Source: Micromonospora sp. NBC_01796
GTDB lineage: Bacteria; Actinomycetota; Actinomycetes; Mycobacteriales; Micromonosporaceae
Length of the DNA: 64,000 nt
Direction: 5' to 3'
Assembly: GCF_035917455.1 (NCBI RefSeq)
Contig: NZ_CP109078.1
Span: 8,292,001 to 8,356,000, forward strand
Shown: piece by piece, positions 24,466 to 32,707 of the stretch
Position numbering within the stretch: position 1 is the first letter of the stretch
How the letters are laid out: each line of letters begins with the position of its first letter
Program-made: the position numbers and the translations under genes
The notes under the pieces: model-generated
Seen by the model: the letters and a program-made list of their open reading frames with translations, nothing else
What the model was told of the DNA's origin: nothing
Databases searched by the model: none

Positions 24466-27400
24466 TCACGGGGTCAGCGGGGCGATCCGGATGTTGCGGA
24501 AGCTGGCGATGTCGGCGGCGCCGTGGTTCTGCAGGCCGACGTAACCGGTCGCGTTCTGGCGCCCGGCACCGCCGGGATCGTCCGACCGCGGCGGGTCGAA
24601 AACAGCTCCGGGTACGTTGACGTACTCGTTGATCAGCACACCGTTGCGGAACACGGAGTAGTGCTGGCCGACAACACGGATCTCGTAGTCGTTCCAGGTG
24701 CCCTTCGGGGTGACCTGTGCGCCGTCGAGGTCGACCCGGTCGAAGCCGTACACCGATCCGCTCTTGTACGCGTCGCCGTCGGTCCGGTCGTTGATCTGGA
24801 GTTCGTGGCCGTACTTGATGGCCACCCACTCCGGCCGGGACTCCGTCGGGTGCTGGTGCACCTGCGGGAAGCGGACGAAGACCCCGCTGTTGGCGCGTCC
24901 GTCACCGGGGGCGTCGTCGCGCCACTGGAGCTTCAGCGAGAAGTCGCCGTAGGAGCGGATGGGGAACCAGAGCATGCCCAGACCGTCGACGGAACGGCTG
25001 GTGATCGACCCGTCGGCGTTGCGGCCGAAGCCACCCGCGCCGACCTGCTCCCACTGCTTGAAGGAGGCGACCGAGCGGTCGAGCAGCGGCTGGTAGCCCG
25101 CCTTGTCCTCGGCCTTGCCGACACCGGAGTCGCCGGCCGTGCGGATCAGGATGTTGTGTTCCTTGAGCAGGATGAGACCCCGGTGGTACAGGCGCTCGGC
25201 GACCGCGCGTACGTGGTCGACGAACTCGGCGTGGGTCGCCCAGGCCCGCTCGTCCTCGATCAGGTCGTTGATCGAGCAGCGGCCCTCGACGACCCGGTTG
25301 GTCACGCCGCTGTTCAGGGTGCCGGTCCAGACCGTCGGCCGGGTGTCGGTCACCCGGCAGACCGGCGCGGGCGGTGCGCTCTCCACGACCGTGAAGGTGG
25401 TCGACGCGGTGCCGGAGGTGTTACCCGCCCGGTCGGTGGCCCGGTAGCTGACCGTGTGCGCACCGACGGTGTTGACCGTGAGCGGCCCGGAGTAGACCGT
25501 GTAGCCCCGCCCGTCGAGGGCGTACTCGAGGCGGTGGACACCGGACTCGGTGTCGGCGGCGGTGAGCGTGACGGTGGCACTGCCGACGTACGCCCAGCTT
25601 CCGTTCTGCTGACCGGTGATCGCGGCGGTCACGGTGGGCGCGGTGGTGTCCGGGTTCGGCGGCGTCACCACGGTGAACGCGACCGACTTCGGGGTGGAGA
25701 TGTTGCCGGCGACGTCGGTGGCCCGGTACGCGACCGTGTGCTGGCCGGGCTGGTTGACCGTCACCGGGGCGGTGTACTCCGCGTACGCCTGCCCGTCGAG
25801 GGAGAACTCGACCAGGTCGACACCCGACTCGGCGTCGGTGGCGGTCACGGTCACCGTGGCGGCACCGACGTAGGCACCGGCGCTGTTCTGCGTACCGGTG
25901 ACGGCGGCCGTCGCGTCCGGAGCGGTGGTGTCGGGGTTCGGCGCCCCGACGACCTGGAAGGCGGCGGACCCGACCGGTGAGGTGTTGCCCGCCACGTCGG
26001 TCGCCCGGTACGTGACCGTGTGCTGGCCCGGGGTGTTGACCGTCACCGGGGCGGTGTACTCGGCGTACGCCTGCCCGTCGACGGCGTACTCGATCCGCTC
26101 GACGCCCGACTGGGTGTCGGTGGCGGAGACGGTCACGGTCGCGGCACCAATGTAGGCGCCGTTGCCGTCGCGGTCACCGGTGACACCGGCGCTCACCGTC
26201 GGCGGGGTGGTGTCCGGATCCGACGTGCCGGCCACGGTGAAGGCGACCGACTGCGGAGCCGAGGTGTTGCCGGCCCGGTCGGTGGCCCGGTAGTTGACCG
26301 TGTGCTCACCCGGCTGGTGCACCATGACCGGCGCGCCGTACGCGGCGTACGCCGCACCGTCGAGGGAATACTCGACCAGTTCGACACCGGACTCGGCGTC
26401 GGTGGCCGAGATCGTCACCGTCGCCATGCCGACGTACGCGCCGTCCTCGTTCCGGTCACCGGTCACCGCGGCGGTCGCCGTCGGTGCGGTGGTGTCCGGG
26501 TCCGGGGTACCGACCACGGTGAACGCGGTCGACTGGACCGGAGAGGTGTTGCCCGCCACGTCGGTCGCCCGGTACGTGACCGTGTGGGCGCCGACCGCGC
26601 TCACCGCGACCGGCGCGGTGTACGCGGCGTACGCGGCACCGTCGAGGGAGTACTCGACCAGTTCGACGCCGGACTCGGTGTCGGTGGCGGACAGGGTCAC
26701 CGTCGCGGTGCCGACGTACGCACCGTCCTCGTTCCGGTCACCGGTCACCGCGGCGGTCACCGTCGGTGCGGTGGTGTCCGGGTCCGGCGGGGCCACCACC
26801 TCGAACGCGGTCGACTGGACCGGTGAGGTGTTGCCCGCCACGTCGGTGGCGCGGTAGCTGACCGTGTGCTCGCCGGGGGCGTTGACCGTCACCGGACCCG
26901 AGTACGTGCCGTACGGGCCACCGTCGAGCGCGTACTCCACCCGGCCGACGCCCGAGCCGCTGTCGGTGGCCGAGAGGGTCACCGTGGCGGCGCCGACGTA
27001 CGCACCGTCCTCGTTCCGGTCACCGGTCACCGCGGCGGTCACCGTGGGCGGGGTCGTGTCCTCGCTCCCACCGGTGACGACGAGCAGCCCGGTCATGGCG
27101 CCGTGTCCGGGGATGGCGCAGAAGTACCGGTAGGTGCCGGGGGTGAGCGTCACGTCGACGGTCCACCGGCCCTGGTTGCTGTCGAACGGGTCGGCGAGGA
27201 TGTTCACGTTGACGTCGCTGTTGTACGCCGGGTTGCCCGTGTCGAACGTGAGGGTGTGCTGCATACCGGTCGTGTTGCCGGTCGCGGCGCTGTTCTCGAA
27301 GACGAGGGTGGTCGCACCCGCGACGGCGGTGGTGGGTACGGAGGCGTACGCCTGGAAGTTGTTGTTCGCCGTCCAGGTGAGCACCTGGGCCTGTAGTTGC

Positions 27401-27603
27401 GGGGCCGACGCGAGGGTGCCGGGCGTGCCCGAGGCGGTGTCGACCGGCTGGGCGTTCACCGGAACCGAGGCCAGTGTGGAGCTGACGAGGAGGACGGCCG
27501 CTGCCGCAAGCACCGTCATCGGGCGGCGGAGCCGACCCGTGGTGCGCCGGGTGAGCCGGCGCAGGCGACTTGGCGAACCGCGTCGCACAGGGATAGTTGG
27601 CAT
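24466..27603 (-). CDS. Exported cupredoxin / OmpL47-repeat / DUF1080 protein
   Basis: This 1045-residue protein has a long signal peptide (basic RRLTRRTTGRLRRP, then hydrophobic to VPVNAQ, about residue 51). A plastocyanin-like domain (about 70-180) has type 1 copper ligands visible in MQHTLTF and YFCAIPGHGAMTG. Six tandem OmpL47-type beta repeats of 94 residues follow (about 182-744; each with ATDxxSGVxxVEY, xHTVxYRATDxAGN). Then come the RPTVW/INDLI module (about 753-825) and DUF1080 (about 840-1045; GLGMLWFPIRSYGDFSLKLQ). ATG 27603 is chosen because GAAAGG lies upstream and the signal peptide begins there. It is first in the leftward row. The cupredoxin is well placed to ferry electrons from the sugar dehydrogenase to the copper oxidase. 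Confidence 0.9.
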   Translation of the reverse strand: MPTIPVRRGSPSRLRRLTRRTTGRLRRPMTVLAAAAVLLVSSTLASVPVNAQPVDTASGTPGTLASAPQLQAQVLTWTANNNFQAYASVPTTAVAGATTLVFENSAATGNTTGMQHTLTFDTGNPAYNSDVNVNILADPFDSNQGRWTVDVTLTPGTYRYFCAIPGHGAMTGLLVVTGGSEDTTPPTVTAAVTGDRNEDGAYVGAATVTLSATDSGSGVGRVEYALDGGPYGTYSGPVTVNAPGEHTVSYRATDVAGNTSPVQSTAFEVVAPPDPDTTAPTVTAAVTGDRNEDGAYVGTATVTLSATDTESGVELVEYSLDGAAYAAYTAPVAVSAVGAHTVTYRATDVAGNTSPVQSTAFTVVGTPDPDTTAPTATAAVTGDRNEDGAYVGMATVTISATDAESGVELVEYSLDGAAYAAYGAPVMVHQPGEHTVNYRATDRAGNTSAPQSVAFTVAGTSDPDTTPPTVSAGVTGDRDGNGAYIGAATVTVSATDTQSGVERIEYAVDGQAYAEYTAPVTVNTPGQHTVTYRATDVAGNTSPVGSAAFQVVGAPNPDTTAPDATAAVTGTQNSAGAYVGAATVTVTATDAESGVDLVEFSLDGQAYAEYTAPVTVNQPGQHTVAYRATDVAGNISTPKSVAFTVVTPPNPDTTAPTVTAAITGQQNGSWAYVGSATVTLTAADTESGVHRLEYALDGRGYTVYSGPLTVNTVGAHTVSYRATDRAGNTSGTASTTFTVVESAPPAPVCRVTDTRPTVWTGTLNSGVTNRVVEGRCSINDLIEDERAWATHAEFVDHVRAVAERLYHRGLILLKEHNILIRTAGDSGVGKAEDKAGYQPLLDRSVASFKQWEQVGAGGFGRNADGSITSRSVDGLGMLWFPIRSYGDFSLKLQWRDDAPGDGRANSGVFVRFPQVHQHPTESRPEWVAIKYGHELQINDRTDGDAYKSGSVYGFDRVDLDGAQVTPKGTWNDYEIRVVGQHYSVFRNGVLINEYVNVPGAVFDPPRSDDPGGAGRQNATGYVGLQNHGAADIASFRNIRIAPLTP
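25372..27060 (-). repeat. Six in-frame tandem repeats (about 282 bp each) coding OmpL47-type domains
   Basis: Each unit begins DTTxPxxxAxxTG and ends in xxFxVV followed by a short Pro/Ala linker. Units are about 94 codons and alike at the DNA level, with the first three closest (GDRNEDGAYVG). Recombination between units could change the repeat number. Confidence 0.9.
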
Positions 27604-28180
27604 GTCGCGTGTGCCTTTCGCGAGTCTTCCTTGAACTTTCGGTTTCCCGTCGGGGTTTCCGCGAGGGTCGATGGATGCCATGGCGGCAGACGGCAGCCTC
27701 GTCCGGCCCGCGCTGCTGCACCGGCGTGGCGGAGGCCACCCGGTCCGACATGTGGGCACACGAGTCTGAGGTCTGGGACGGACTGGACGTTGGTCGAGGT
27801 CGGACCCGCGACCGGCCGGGGGCCGTCCGCGCGTCACCGGGCGTGGAGGAATGGCGTGGTAGCGGGCGTGGCGCGCACCGCCGCGCCGGTTCGGTCTGCG
27901 GGCAACACCGACCTCGGGGAGTGCCTCTCCCCTGGTCGGACGGTGAGCTAACCGCGCCGCCGGTTACCTCGACGAAACATCTTGATGTTGACCGACACTA
28001 ACGGGCTTGGCATCAGCATGTCTACATCTTTCGACAGGATTGGCCGCACTTTCATCCGCTGCGACAAAAGACCCCTGGTTGATCACTTGCAACCCCCTCC
28101 GAACAACTGACCGCGAGCCTCGGGTCGCACCGCGCGACGACCCGAGCCCGCGCAGACATGACCGGATCCGGCCGCCGAGA
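27604..28180. other. 577-nt intergenic region with palindrome; upstream of the copper/glycoside row
   Basis: No convincing gene is seen here. The region must hold the promoter for the leftward row starting at 27603. An inverted repeat AACATC-TT-GATGTT lies at 27976-27989, in a stretch (about 27960-28090) that is less GC-rich than its surroundings. Several short poor promoter-like boxes are present, but none is convincing. The deaminase gene at 28181 ends at its right border, reading away from it. Confidence 0.45.
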
Positions 28181-29437
28181 TCAGAAGTAGGTGTGCAGGA
28201 CGTCCACGATGGTGTGTCCATCGTCGACAACCGGGATGGACCGCCACTTGTCGAACGCCGTACACGGGTGGGAGATCCCGAAGCAGACCAGGTCGCCGGG
28301 GGCGACCTCCACACCGGGCGCCACGTCGAGGTAGGTGTGGTGGTCGTTGAGGCGGGTCACACCCAAGCCGGTGGCGGGGCCGACCGCGCCGGATCGACGC
28401 CGGATCCGCAGCGGCACCGGCAACCCCTCGTCGTACGGGGCGTCGCGCTTGCCCATCCCCACGATCGCCAGCCCCGGCTCCGGGGTGGAGGTCACCTGTG
28501 CCCAGAGCTCCAACGCCGGATCCAGGGCGGCGTCGCCCGGCAGGCGGCGGAACGGGGTGCGGTCGGCGTAGAAGCCGTGGTCGTGGGTGACCGAGGCGCC
28601 GCTGCGCAGGACCACCCGGAGTTGGTGACCGGGCAGCCAGCCGCCGCCGAGCCGATCCGCCACGACGTCGAAGTACGCGCTGCCGCCGGCACTGACGATC
28701 ACCTCGTCGGCGAGCAGTCCCCGCCCGGCCAACTCGGTGACCGCCTCCCTGGTCCGGTCCAGGTACGCCGCCACCGAGGTCACGTCCTGCAGGCCACCCT
28801 CGTACGCGGTGACGCCGTCGAGACGTACCCGGGGTGCGGCGGCAGCCGCCGCGGCGACCTCGACGACCTGCTCGACCGTGCGGCACCCGGTACGCCCACC
28901 GGGATGCCCGAGCTCGACCAGGACCCGCAGGGGTGTGCGACCGGGGTGGTCCGCGAGTGCATCGCCGATCGCCTCGACACCGGCGACCGCGTCCACGAAG
29001 ATCAGCGCCTCGAAACCGAGGTCGAGTTCACCCGCCAGCCAGCGCAGCGGCACCGGGTCCAGCAGCTGGTTGGCCAGGAGGACCCGGGGCAGCCCGAAGG
29101 CGCGGCCGGCGAGCAGTTGGTTGGCGGTGGCCACGGTGATCGCCCAGGCGCCGGCGGCCAGCTGCGCCGCGAACAGGGACGGCGCCATGGTGGTCTTGCC
29201 GTGCGGGGCGAACAGGAAGCCGTGCCGGGCACAGAAGGCGGCCATGGTCGCGATGTTGTGGTCGATCGCGTCCCGGCGGGCGACCAGCACCGGCCAGGTG
29301 ACCGCGCCGTCGAAGAGGTGGCGGCCGGCCGCGACGAACTCGGTGTCGGGCACCGGTGGGCCGGGTTGCCAGAACCCCTTCGCCCGCCAGTCGAGGGCTC
29401 GCTCGTCGAACGGGTCGTGCCGCACGGGCCCTCCCAC
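28181..29437 (-). CDS. PLP-dependent D-amino-acid deaminase / D-threonine aldolase-like (alanine racemase N-terminal fold)
   Basis: This 418-residue protein of the DSD1/D-threonine aldolase fold has its PLP lysine in FLFAPHGKTTMAPSLFAAQL (about residue 77). A glycine/His segment LVELGHPGGRTGCR and a C-terminal metal site follow; the latter reads THDHGFYADR and LVCFGISHPCTAFDKWR, with His and Cys ligands for zinc. Members eliminate water or cleave D-serine, D-threonine or related D-amino acids. It lacks a signal peptide. GTG 29437 is used; GTG 29425, closer to GGGAGGG, is possible. It is divergent from the regulator at 29577, and the amidohydrolase and RidA genes lie beyond it. RidA removes the enamine/imine intermediates that such enzymes release. 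Confidence 0.85.
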   Translation of the reverse strand: MGGPVRHDPFDERALDWRAKGFWQPGPPVPDTEFVAAGRHLFDGAVTWPVLVARRDAIDHNIATMAAFCARHGFLFAPHGKTTMAPSLFAAQLAAGAWAITVATANQLLAGRAFGLPRVLLANQLLDPVPLRWLAGELDLGFEALIFVDAVAGVEAIGDALADHPGRTPLRVLVELGHPGGRTGCRTVEQVVEVAAAAAAAPRVRLDGVTAYEGGLQDVTSVAAYLDRTREAVTELAGRGLLADEVIVSAGGSAYFDVVADRLGGGWLPGHQLRVVLRSGASVTHDHGFYADRTPFRRLPGDAALDPALELWAQVTSTPEPGLAIVGMGKRDAPYDEGLPVPLRIRRRSGAVGPATGLGVTRLNDHHTYLDVAPGVEVAPGDLVCFGISHPCTAFDKWRSIPVVDDGHTIVDVLHTYF

Positions 29438-29576
29438 AGGTTCGGATGTGGCTCGCTGATGGACGCACAGCCTGCCCGATCAGGCCCGCACCGTCAACGG
29501 GTTGACGGGAGCGGGGCAGAGACAGCAGGCTATCGACGCCCTGCCTCAACGAGCTACTTCCGAACCTGGAGGGCCG

Positions 29577-30875
29577 ATGGTGATCGGTCTCGTCATCCAC
29601 GCCAGTCACCGTGCCGTGTTCGAGGACGCCGCGCGGACGCTGGCCGGGGTGAGCCTCGAGTGGGTCGTCTACGAACACGAGGACGAGGTCCGGGTACGGG
29701 TCGACCGGCTGCTCGCCCGGCAGCGGGTCGACGGGCTGTTGCTCGGCCCGGTCCCGTACGCGAAGTGTCGACACCTCCTTCCCGCGGACCTGCCGGTCGC
29801 CATCCTGCGCTCGGCCGGCCTCGACCTGTCGCTGGCCCTGTTCAAGGCGGTGGCCCGAGGGTGGCGACCCACACCGGTCAGCATCGACACCTTCGACGCG
29901 CAGACGGTGGACGAGGTCACGAGGGCGTTGGACCTGGACCCGGCCAGGGTGACCTGCCTGCCGTACGACCCGGAACAGAGCGTCGCGGGCATCGTCGCGT
30001 TCCACCGCGAGGCCCTGGCCCGCACCGGAGCCGACTACGTGATCAGCCTGCGTACGGCGGTCGCGGCGGAACTGGGCGGGGAGACCCACGTGCTCGGCGG
30101 CCTGCCCGGACCGGCGACACTGCGCGCCCAACTGCACGAGCTGGCCCTGCGGGTGCAGTCCAAACAGGCCAGTGCGCTGCGGTTCGCCGCCGGGGTGTTC
30201 CTGGTCGCGAAGGCGGGCCCGCAGCTCGACCTGGACCGGGCCCGGGTGGGCCTGATGAACCTGCTGCTGAACACCCCGGAGTTCGCCGACGCGTGGATAG
30301 AGAACCGGGGTCGGCGGGGAGTGGTGGTCTTCGCCCACCAGGCCCTGTTCGAGAAGGCGACGAGTAGCTGGGTGTCGCTTCCGGCGCTGAGCCAGGCACT
30401 CGAGGCGCTCGGGATCCGGGTCGCCGCCGGCTTCGGTGTCGGTGCGTCCGCGCGCAGTTGTGTGCACCTGGCGGAGCGGGCCGCCAACCGGGCCGAGCAG
30501 GAGGAGTCCCCGAGCGCGTTCCTGATCGAGGACGGTGGCGTCATCATCGGCCCGATGAGCCCGGCCGGTGCGGCGTTGACCTTCACCTACCGGGAGCACG
30601 GCGCGGAGCTGGAACGGCTGGCCGGCGAGGTCGGGCTCAGCGCCGCGACCCTGTCCCGGCTGGCCGCGATCGAGCGGGGCCAGATGGGCCGGGCCATCTC
30701 TCCCAGCGACCTCGCCCAGCAGCTCGGCATCACCGACCCGAGCGGCCGACGGTTGATCCGCAAGCTCGGCGACTCCGGGCTGGTCGAGGTGGAGGGCAGC
30801 ACCCAGGTACACCGCAAGGGCCGCCCGGCCCGGCTGTACCGGCTGCGCATCGGCGCCGCGATCGAGCGCCCGTGA
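29577..30875 (+). CDS. Transcriptional regulator with C-terminal winged helix and cyclase-like sensor region
   Basis: This is a 432-residue protein. The first 120 residues form an alpha/beta sensor (IGLVIHASHRAVFEDAART). Residues about 200-320 read like a GGDEF/adenylyl-cyclase-type ferredoxin fold (VGLMNLLLNTPEFADAWIEN, then GIRVAAGFGVGASARSCVHL) without catalytic GGDEF residues. The C-terminus (about 335-425) is a winged helix-turn-helix (SAATLSRLAAIE, SDLAQQLGITDPSGRRLIRK, LGDSGLVEVEGSTQV). This order, with the sensor first and the DNA-binding domain last, is unusual. ATG 29577 lies after GGAGGG. It is divergent from the deaminase and overlaps the amidohydrolase (GTGA), and so probably controls both. 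Confidence 0.7.
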   Translation: MVIGLVIHASHRAVFEDAARTLAGVSLEWVVYEHEDEVRVRVDRLLARQRVDGLLLGPVPYAKCRHLLPADLPVAILRSAGLDLSLALFKAVARGWRPTPVSIDTFDAQTVDEVTRALDLDPARVTCLPYDPEQSVAGIVAFHREALARTGADYVISLRTAVAAELGGETHVLGGLPGPATLRAQLHELALRVQSKQASALRFAAGVFLVAKAGPQLDLDRARVGLMNLLLNTPEFADAWIENRGRRGVVVFAHQALFEKATSSWVSLPALSQALEALGIRVAAGFGVGASARSCVHLAERAANRAEQEESPSAFLIEDGGVIIGPMSPAGAALTFTYREHGAELERLAGEVGLSAATLSRLAAIERGQMGRAISPSDLAQQLGITDPSGRRLIRKLGDSGLVEVEGSTQVHRKGRPARLYRLRIGAAIERP

Positions 30876-32143
30876 GCGGGCCGGTGCGCTGGGATCTGCT
30901 GCTCACCGGCGGGGACCTGCTCGATCCGGGCGGTGGCCGCAGCGGCCGGTACGACATCGCCGTACGGGACGGGCGGGTCGCCGAGGTGGGCGCGTCACTG
31001 CCGAGCGGGTACGCCGCCGAGGTGGTCGACGTGACCGGCCGGCTCGTCACGCCGGGGCTGGTCGACCTGCACACCCACGTGTACGGGGGCGCCACGTACT
31101 GGGGGATCGACCCCGACCCGGTTGCCTGGCACTCCGGGGTGACCACCTGGGTCGACGCCGGCTCGGCCGGTGCCTACTCGTTCCCGGCTCTCACGACCGC
31201 CATCGCCGGCTACACGGTGCGGGTGCCCGCGCTGCTGAACATCAGCGCCGTGGGACTGATCGCACCGGTCGGCGAGTCACGCGAGCTGGCGAACTGCGAC
31301 GTCGACCTGGCCGTGGCGACCGTCCGGGCGTACCGGGGGACGATCGTCGGGATCAAGGTACGGATGGACCGGCACAACGTCGGCGCCCACGGCACCGAAC
31401 CGCTGCGCCGGGCGGTCGAGGCGGCTCGGGAGTGCGGCCTGCCGGTGATGGTCCACATCGGAGCGGCACCGCCCTCGATAGCGCAGATGTTGCCGCTGCT
31501 GCGCCCGGGTGACCTCATCACGCACTGCGCCAGCGGCATCGCGGCCGGGCCGACCGGGTTCGATCCGGCGGCGAAGGAGGCGTACGACGCCGGGGTCCTG
31601 TTCGACGTCGGGCACGGTTCCGGCGGGTTCGCGTTCGACGTCCTGGAGGCGCAACTGGCCGCCGGTATGCCACCGCACACCGTCTCCACCGACCTGCACA
31701 GCCGGTCGCTGCACGGTCCGGCGTTCGACCTGCCCACCACCATGGCCAAGATGCTCGCCGCCGGCATGCCCCTGGAGCAGGTGGTGGAGGCGGCCACGGT
31801 CGGACCGGCCCGCGCGCTGGGCCTGGCCGGTGGCGTCGGCACGCTCGCGCCGGGCGCACCGGCGGACATCGCTGTGTTCACCGTCGAGCACGGCCGGTTC
31901 GAACTCGTCGACGTGCACGGGCAGCGCCGCACGTCGCCACTGCGCCTGGTCAACGAGACGACGTACCGGTCCGGTCGGCCGCTGCCACCGCGCCTGCCTG
32001 CGCCGGTACCGCCGTGGGTTCCGCTCACCGGCGCCCAGCGGGACGCCCTGCGCCACCGCGAACGTGCGGTACGCCAACTGCTGACCTCGCCCCTGGTGGG
32101 TCCGGACGGGCTCGCCGAACAGTTCCCCCGACACGGAGGTTGA
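30872..32143 (+). CDS. Amidohydrolase/deacetylase-family metallohydrolase
   Basis: This 423-residue protein has the amidohydrolase barrel. The first metal motif is VDLHTHVYGGATYWGIDPDP (HxH, about 65-70), followed by a lysine in GIKVRMDRHNVGAHG, His in PVMVHIGAAP, His in DLITHCASG and the catalytic Asp in TVSTDLHSRSLHG. This matches the amidohydrolase/deacetylase subgroup related to D-aminoacylases and N-acetylglucosamine-like deacetylases. It has no signal peptide, so the enzyme is cytoplasmic. Its GTG overlaps the regulator stop (GTGA), and RidA follows three nt later. Its likely job is to remove an acyl group from a D-amino acid or amino sugar before the deaminase acts; the substrate is inferred from neighbours only. 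Confidence 0.85.
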   Translation: MSGPVRWDLLLTGGDLLDPGGGRSGRYDIAVRDGRVAEVGASLPSGYAAEVVDVTGRLVTPGLVDLHTHVYGGATYWGIDPDPVAWHSGVTTWVDAGSAGAYSFPALTTAIAGYTVRVPALLNISAVGLIAPVGESRELANCDVDLAVATVRAYRGTIVGIKVRMDRHNVGAHGTEPLRRAVEAARECGLPVMVHIGAAPPSIAQMLPLLRPGDLITHCASGIAAGPTGFDPAAKEAYDAGVLFDVGHGSGGFAFDVLEAQLAAGMPPHTVSTDLHSRSLHGPAFDLPTTMAKMLAAGMPLEQVVEAATVGPARALGLAGGVGTLAPGAPADIAVFTVEHGRFELVDVHGQRRTSPLRLVNETTYRSGRPLPPRLPAPVPPWVPLTGAQRDALRHRERAVRQLLTSPLVGPDGLAEQFPRHGG

Positions 32144-32146
32144 TCC

Positions 32147-32527
32147 ATGCCGAAGAAGGTCGTCGTGGCCGACCGGGCGGCACCGCCCGGTGGTCCGTAC
32201 TCGCACGCGGTCGTGGCGGGTGGCTTCGCGTACCTCGCCGGGGCGTGCCCGGTGCGCCCGGACGGGACCTGGGTCACCGGGGACTTCGTCGAGCAGGCGC
32301 GGGCCGCGTTCACGAACCTGGCCCGGGTGGCCGAGGCGGCCGGCGGTGACCTGACCGATGCCGTACGGGTCGGGGTCTACCTGCGCGACTTCGCCGACTT
32401 CCCGGCGATGAACGAGGTCTACGTGGAGTTCTTCGGCACCGAGAAGCTGCCCGCCCGTACCACCCTGCCGGTGGCGCTGGAGGGGTTCGACATCGAGATC
32501 GACGCGGTGCTGTACCTGGGCGAGTGA
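32147..32527 (+). CDS. RidA-family enamine/imine deaminase
   Basis: This 126-residue protein of the YjgF/RidA fold has GGPYSHAVVAGGFAYLAGAC near the N-terminus, VYLRDFADFPAMNEVYVEFF in the middle, and the active-site arginine in KLPARTTLPVALEG. RidA proteins speed hydrolysis of reactive 2-aminoacrylate-type intermediates formed by PLP dehydratases. That matches the neighbouring PLP deaminase-like gene across the divergent promoter. It begins three nt after the amidohydrolase stop, with GGAGG in the preceding gene's end, and is clearly co-transcribed. A 180-nt gap with an operator-like palindrome follows before the sugar transporter. Confidence 0.92.
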   Translation: MPKKVVVADRAAPPGGPYSHAVVAGGFAYLAGACPVRPDGTWVTGDFVEQARAAFTNLARVAEAAGGDLTDAVRVGVYLRDFADFPAMNEVYVEFFGTEKLPARTTLPVALEGFDIEIDAVLYLGE

Positions 32528-32668
32528 TCCCCGGTCCCCCGCAGCCGCCGCCCCCGCAGCCGCCGGGGCGGCTCGACCGGCATGCCCGGAGAACCGCTCC
32601 CACCTGCGAAAACGTGGCTTGACGGAACACCTCGGGGAGCCCAACCTGGGGGACATCGATACCGACCT

Positions 32669-32691
32669 AATTACGAACCTGGCTCGTTATT
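32669..32691 (+). promoter_or_regulatory. 23-bp imperfect palindrome before the sugar ABC operon
   Basis: AATTACGAACC-T-GGCTCGTTATT has 11-bp arms with two mismatches and lies 16-38 nt before the GTG of the binding protein gene, in an AT-richer patch. Its left half contains CGAACCTGG, which also occurs before the regulator at 29577 and, on the other strand, before the deaminase. This is a likely repressor site. Confidence 0.5.
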
Positions 32692-32707
32692 CGAGGGGAG
32701 AGAGTCT

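Noticed and set aside
19656-24620. 1654-codon open frame on the plus strand
   Set aside because: It is antisense to the ThuA and multicopper oxidase genes, whose copper and other motifs are unmistakable; long antisense frames are normal at this GC content.
25372-27060. Regularly spaced repeats as a CRISPR array
   Set aside because: Units are 282 bp, in frame and coding for beta domains; there are no short repeats with unique spacers.
28007-30367. 786-codon plus-strand frame
   Set aside because: Antisense to the PLP deaminase gene for most of its length and then out of frame with the regulator; composition is not protein-like.
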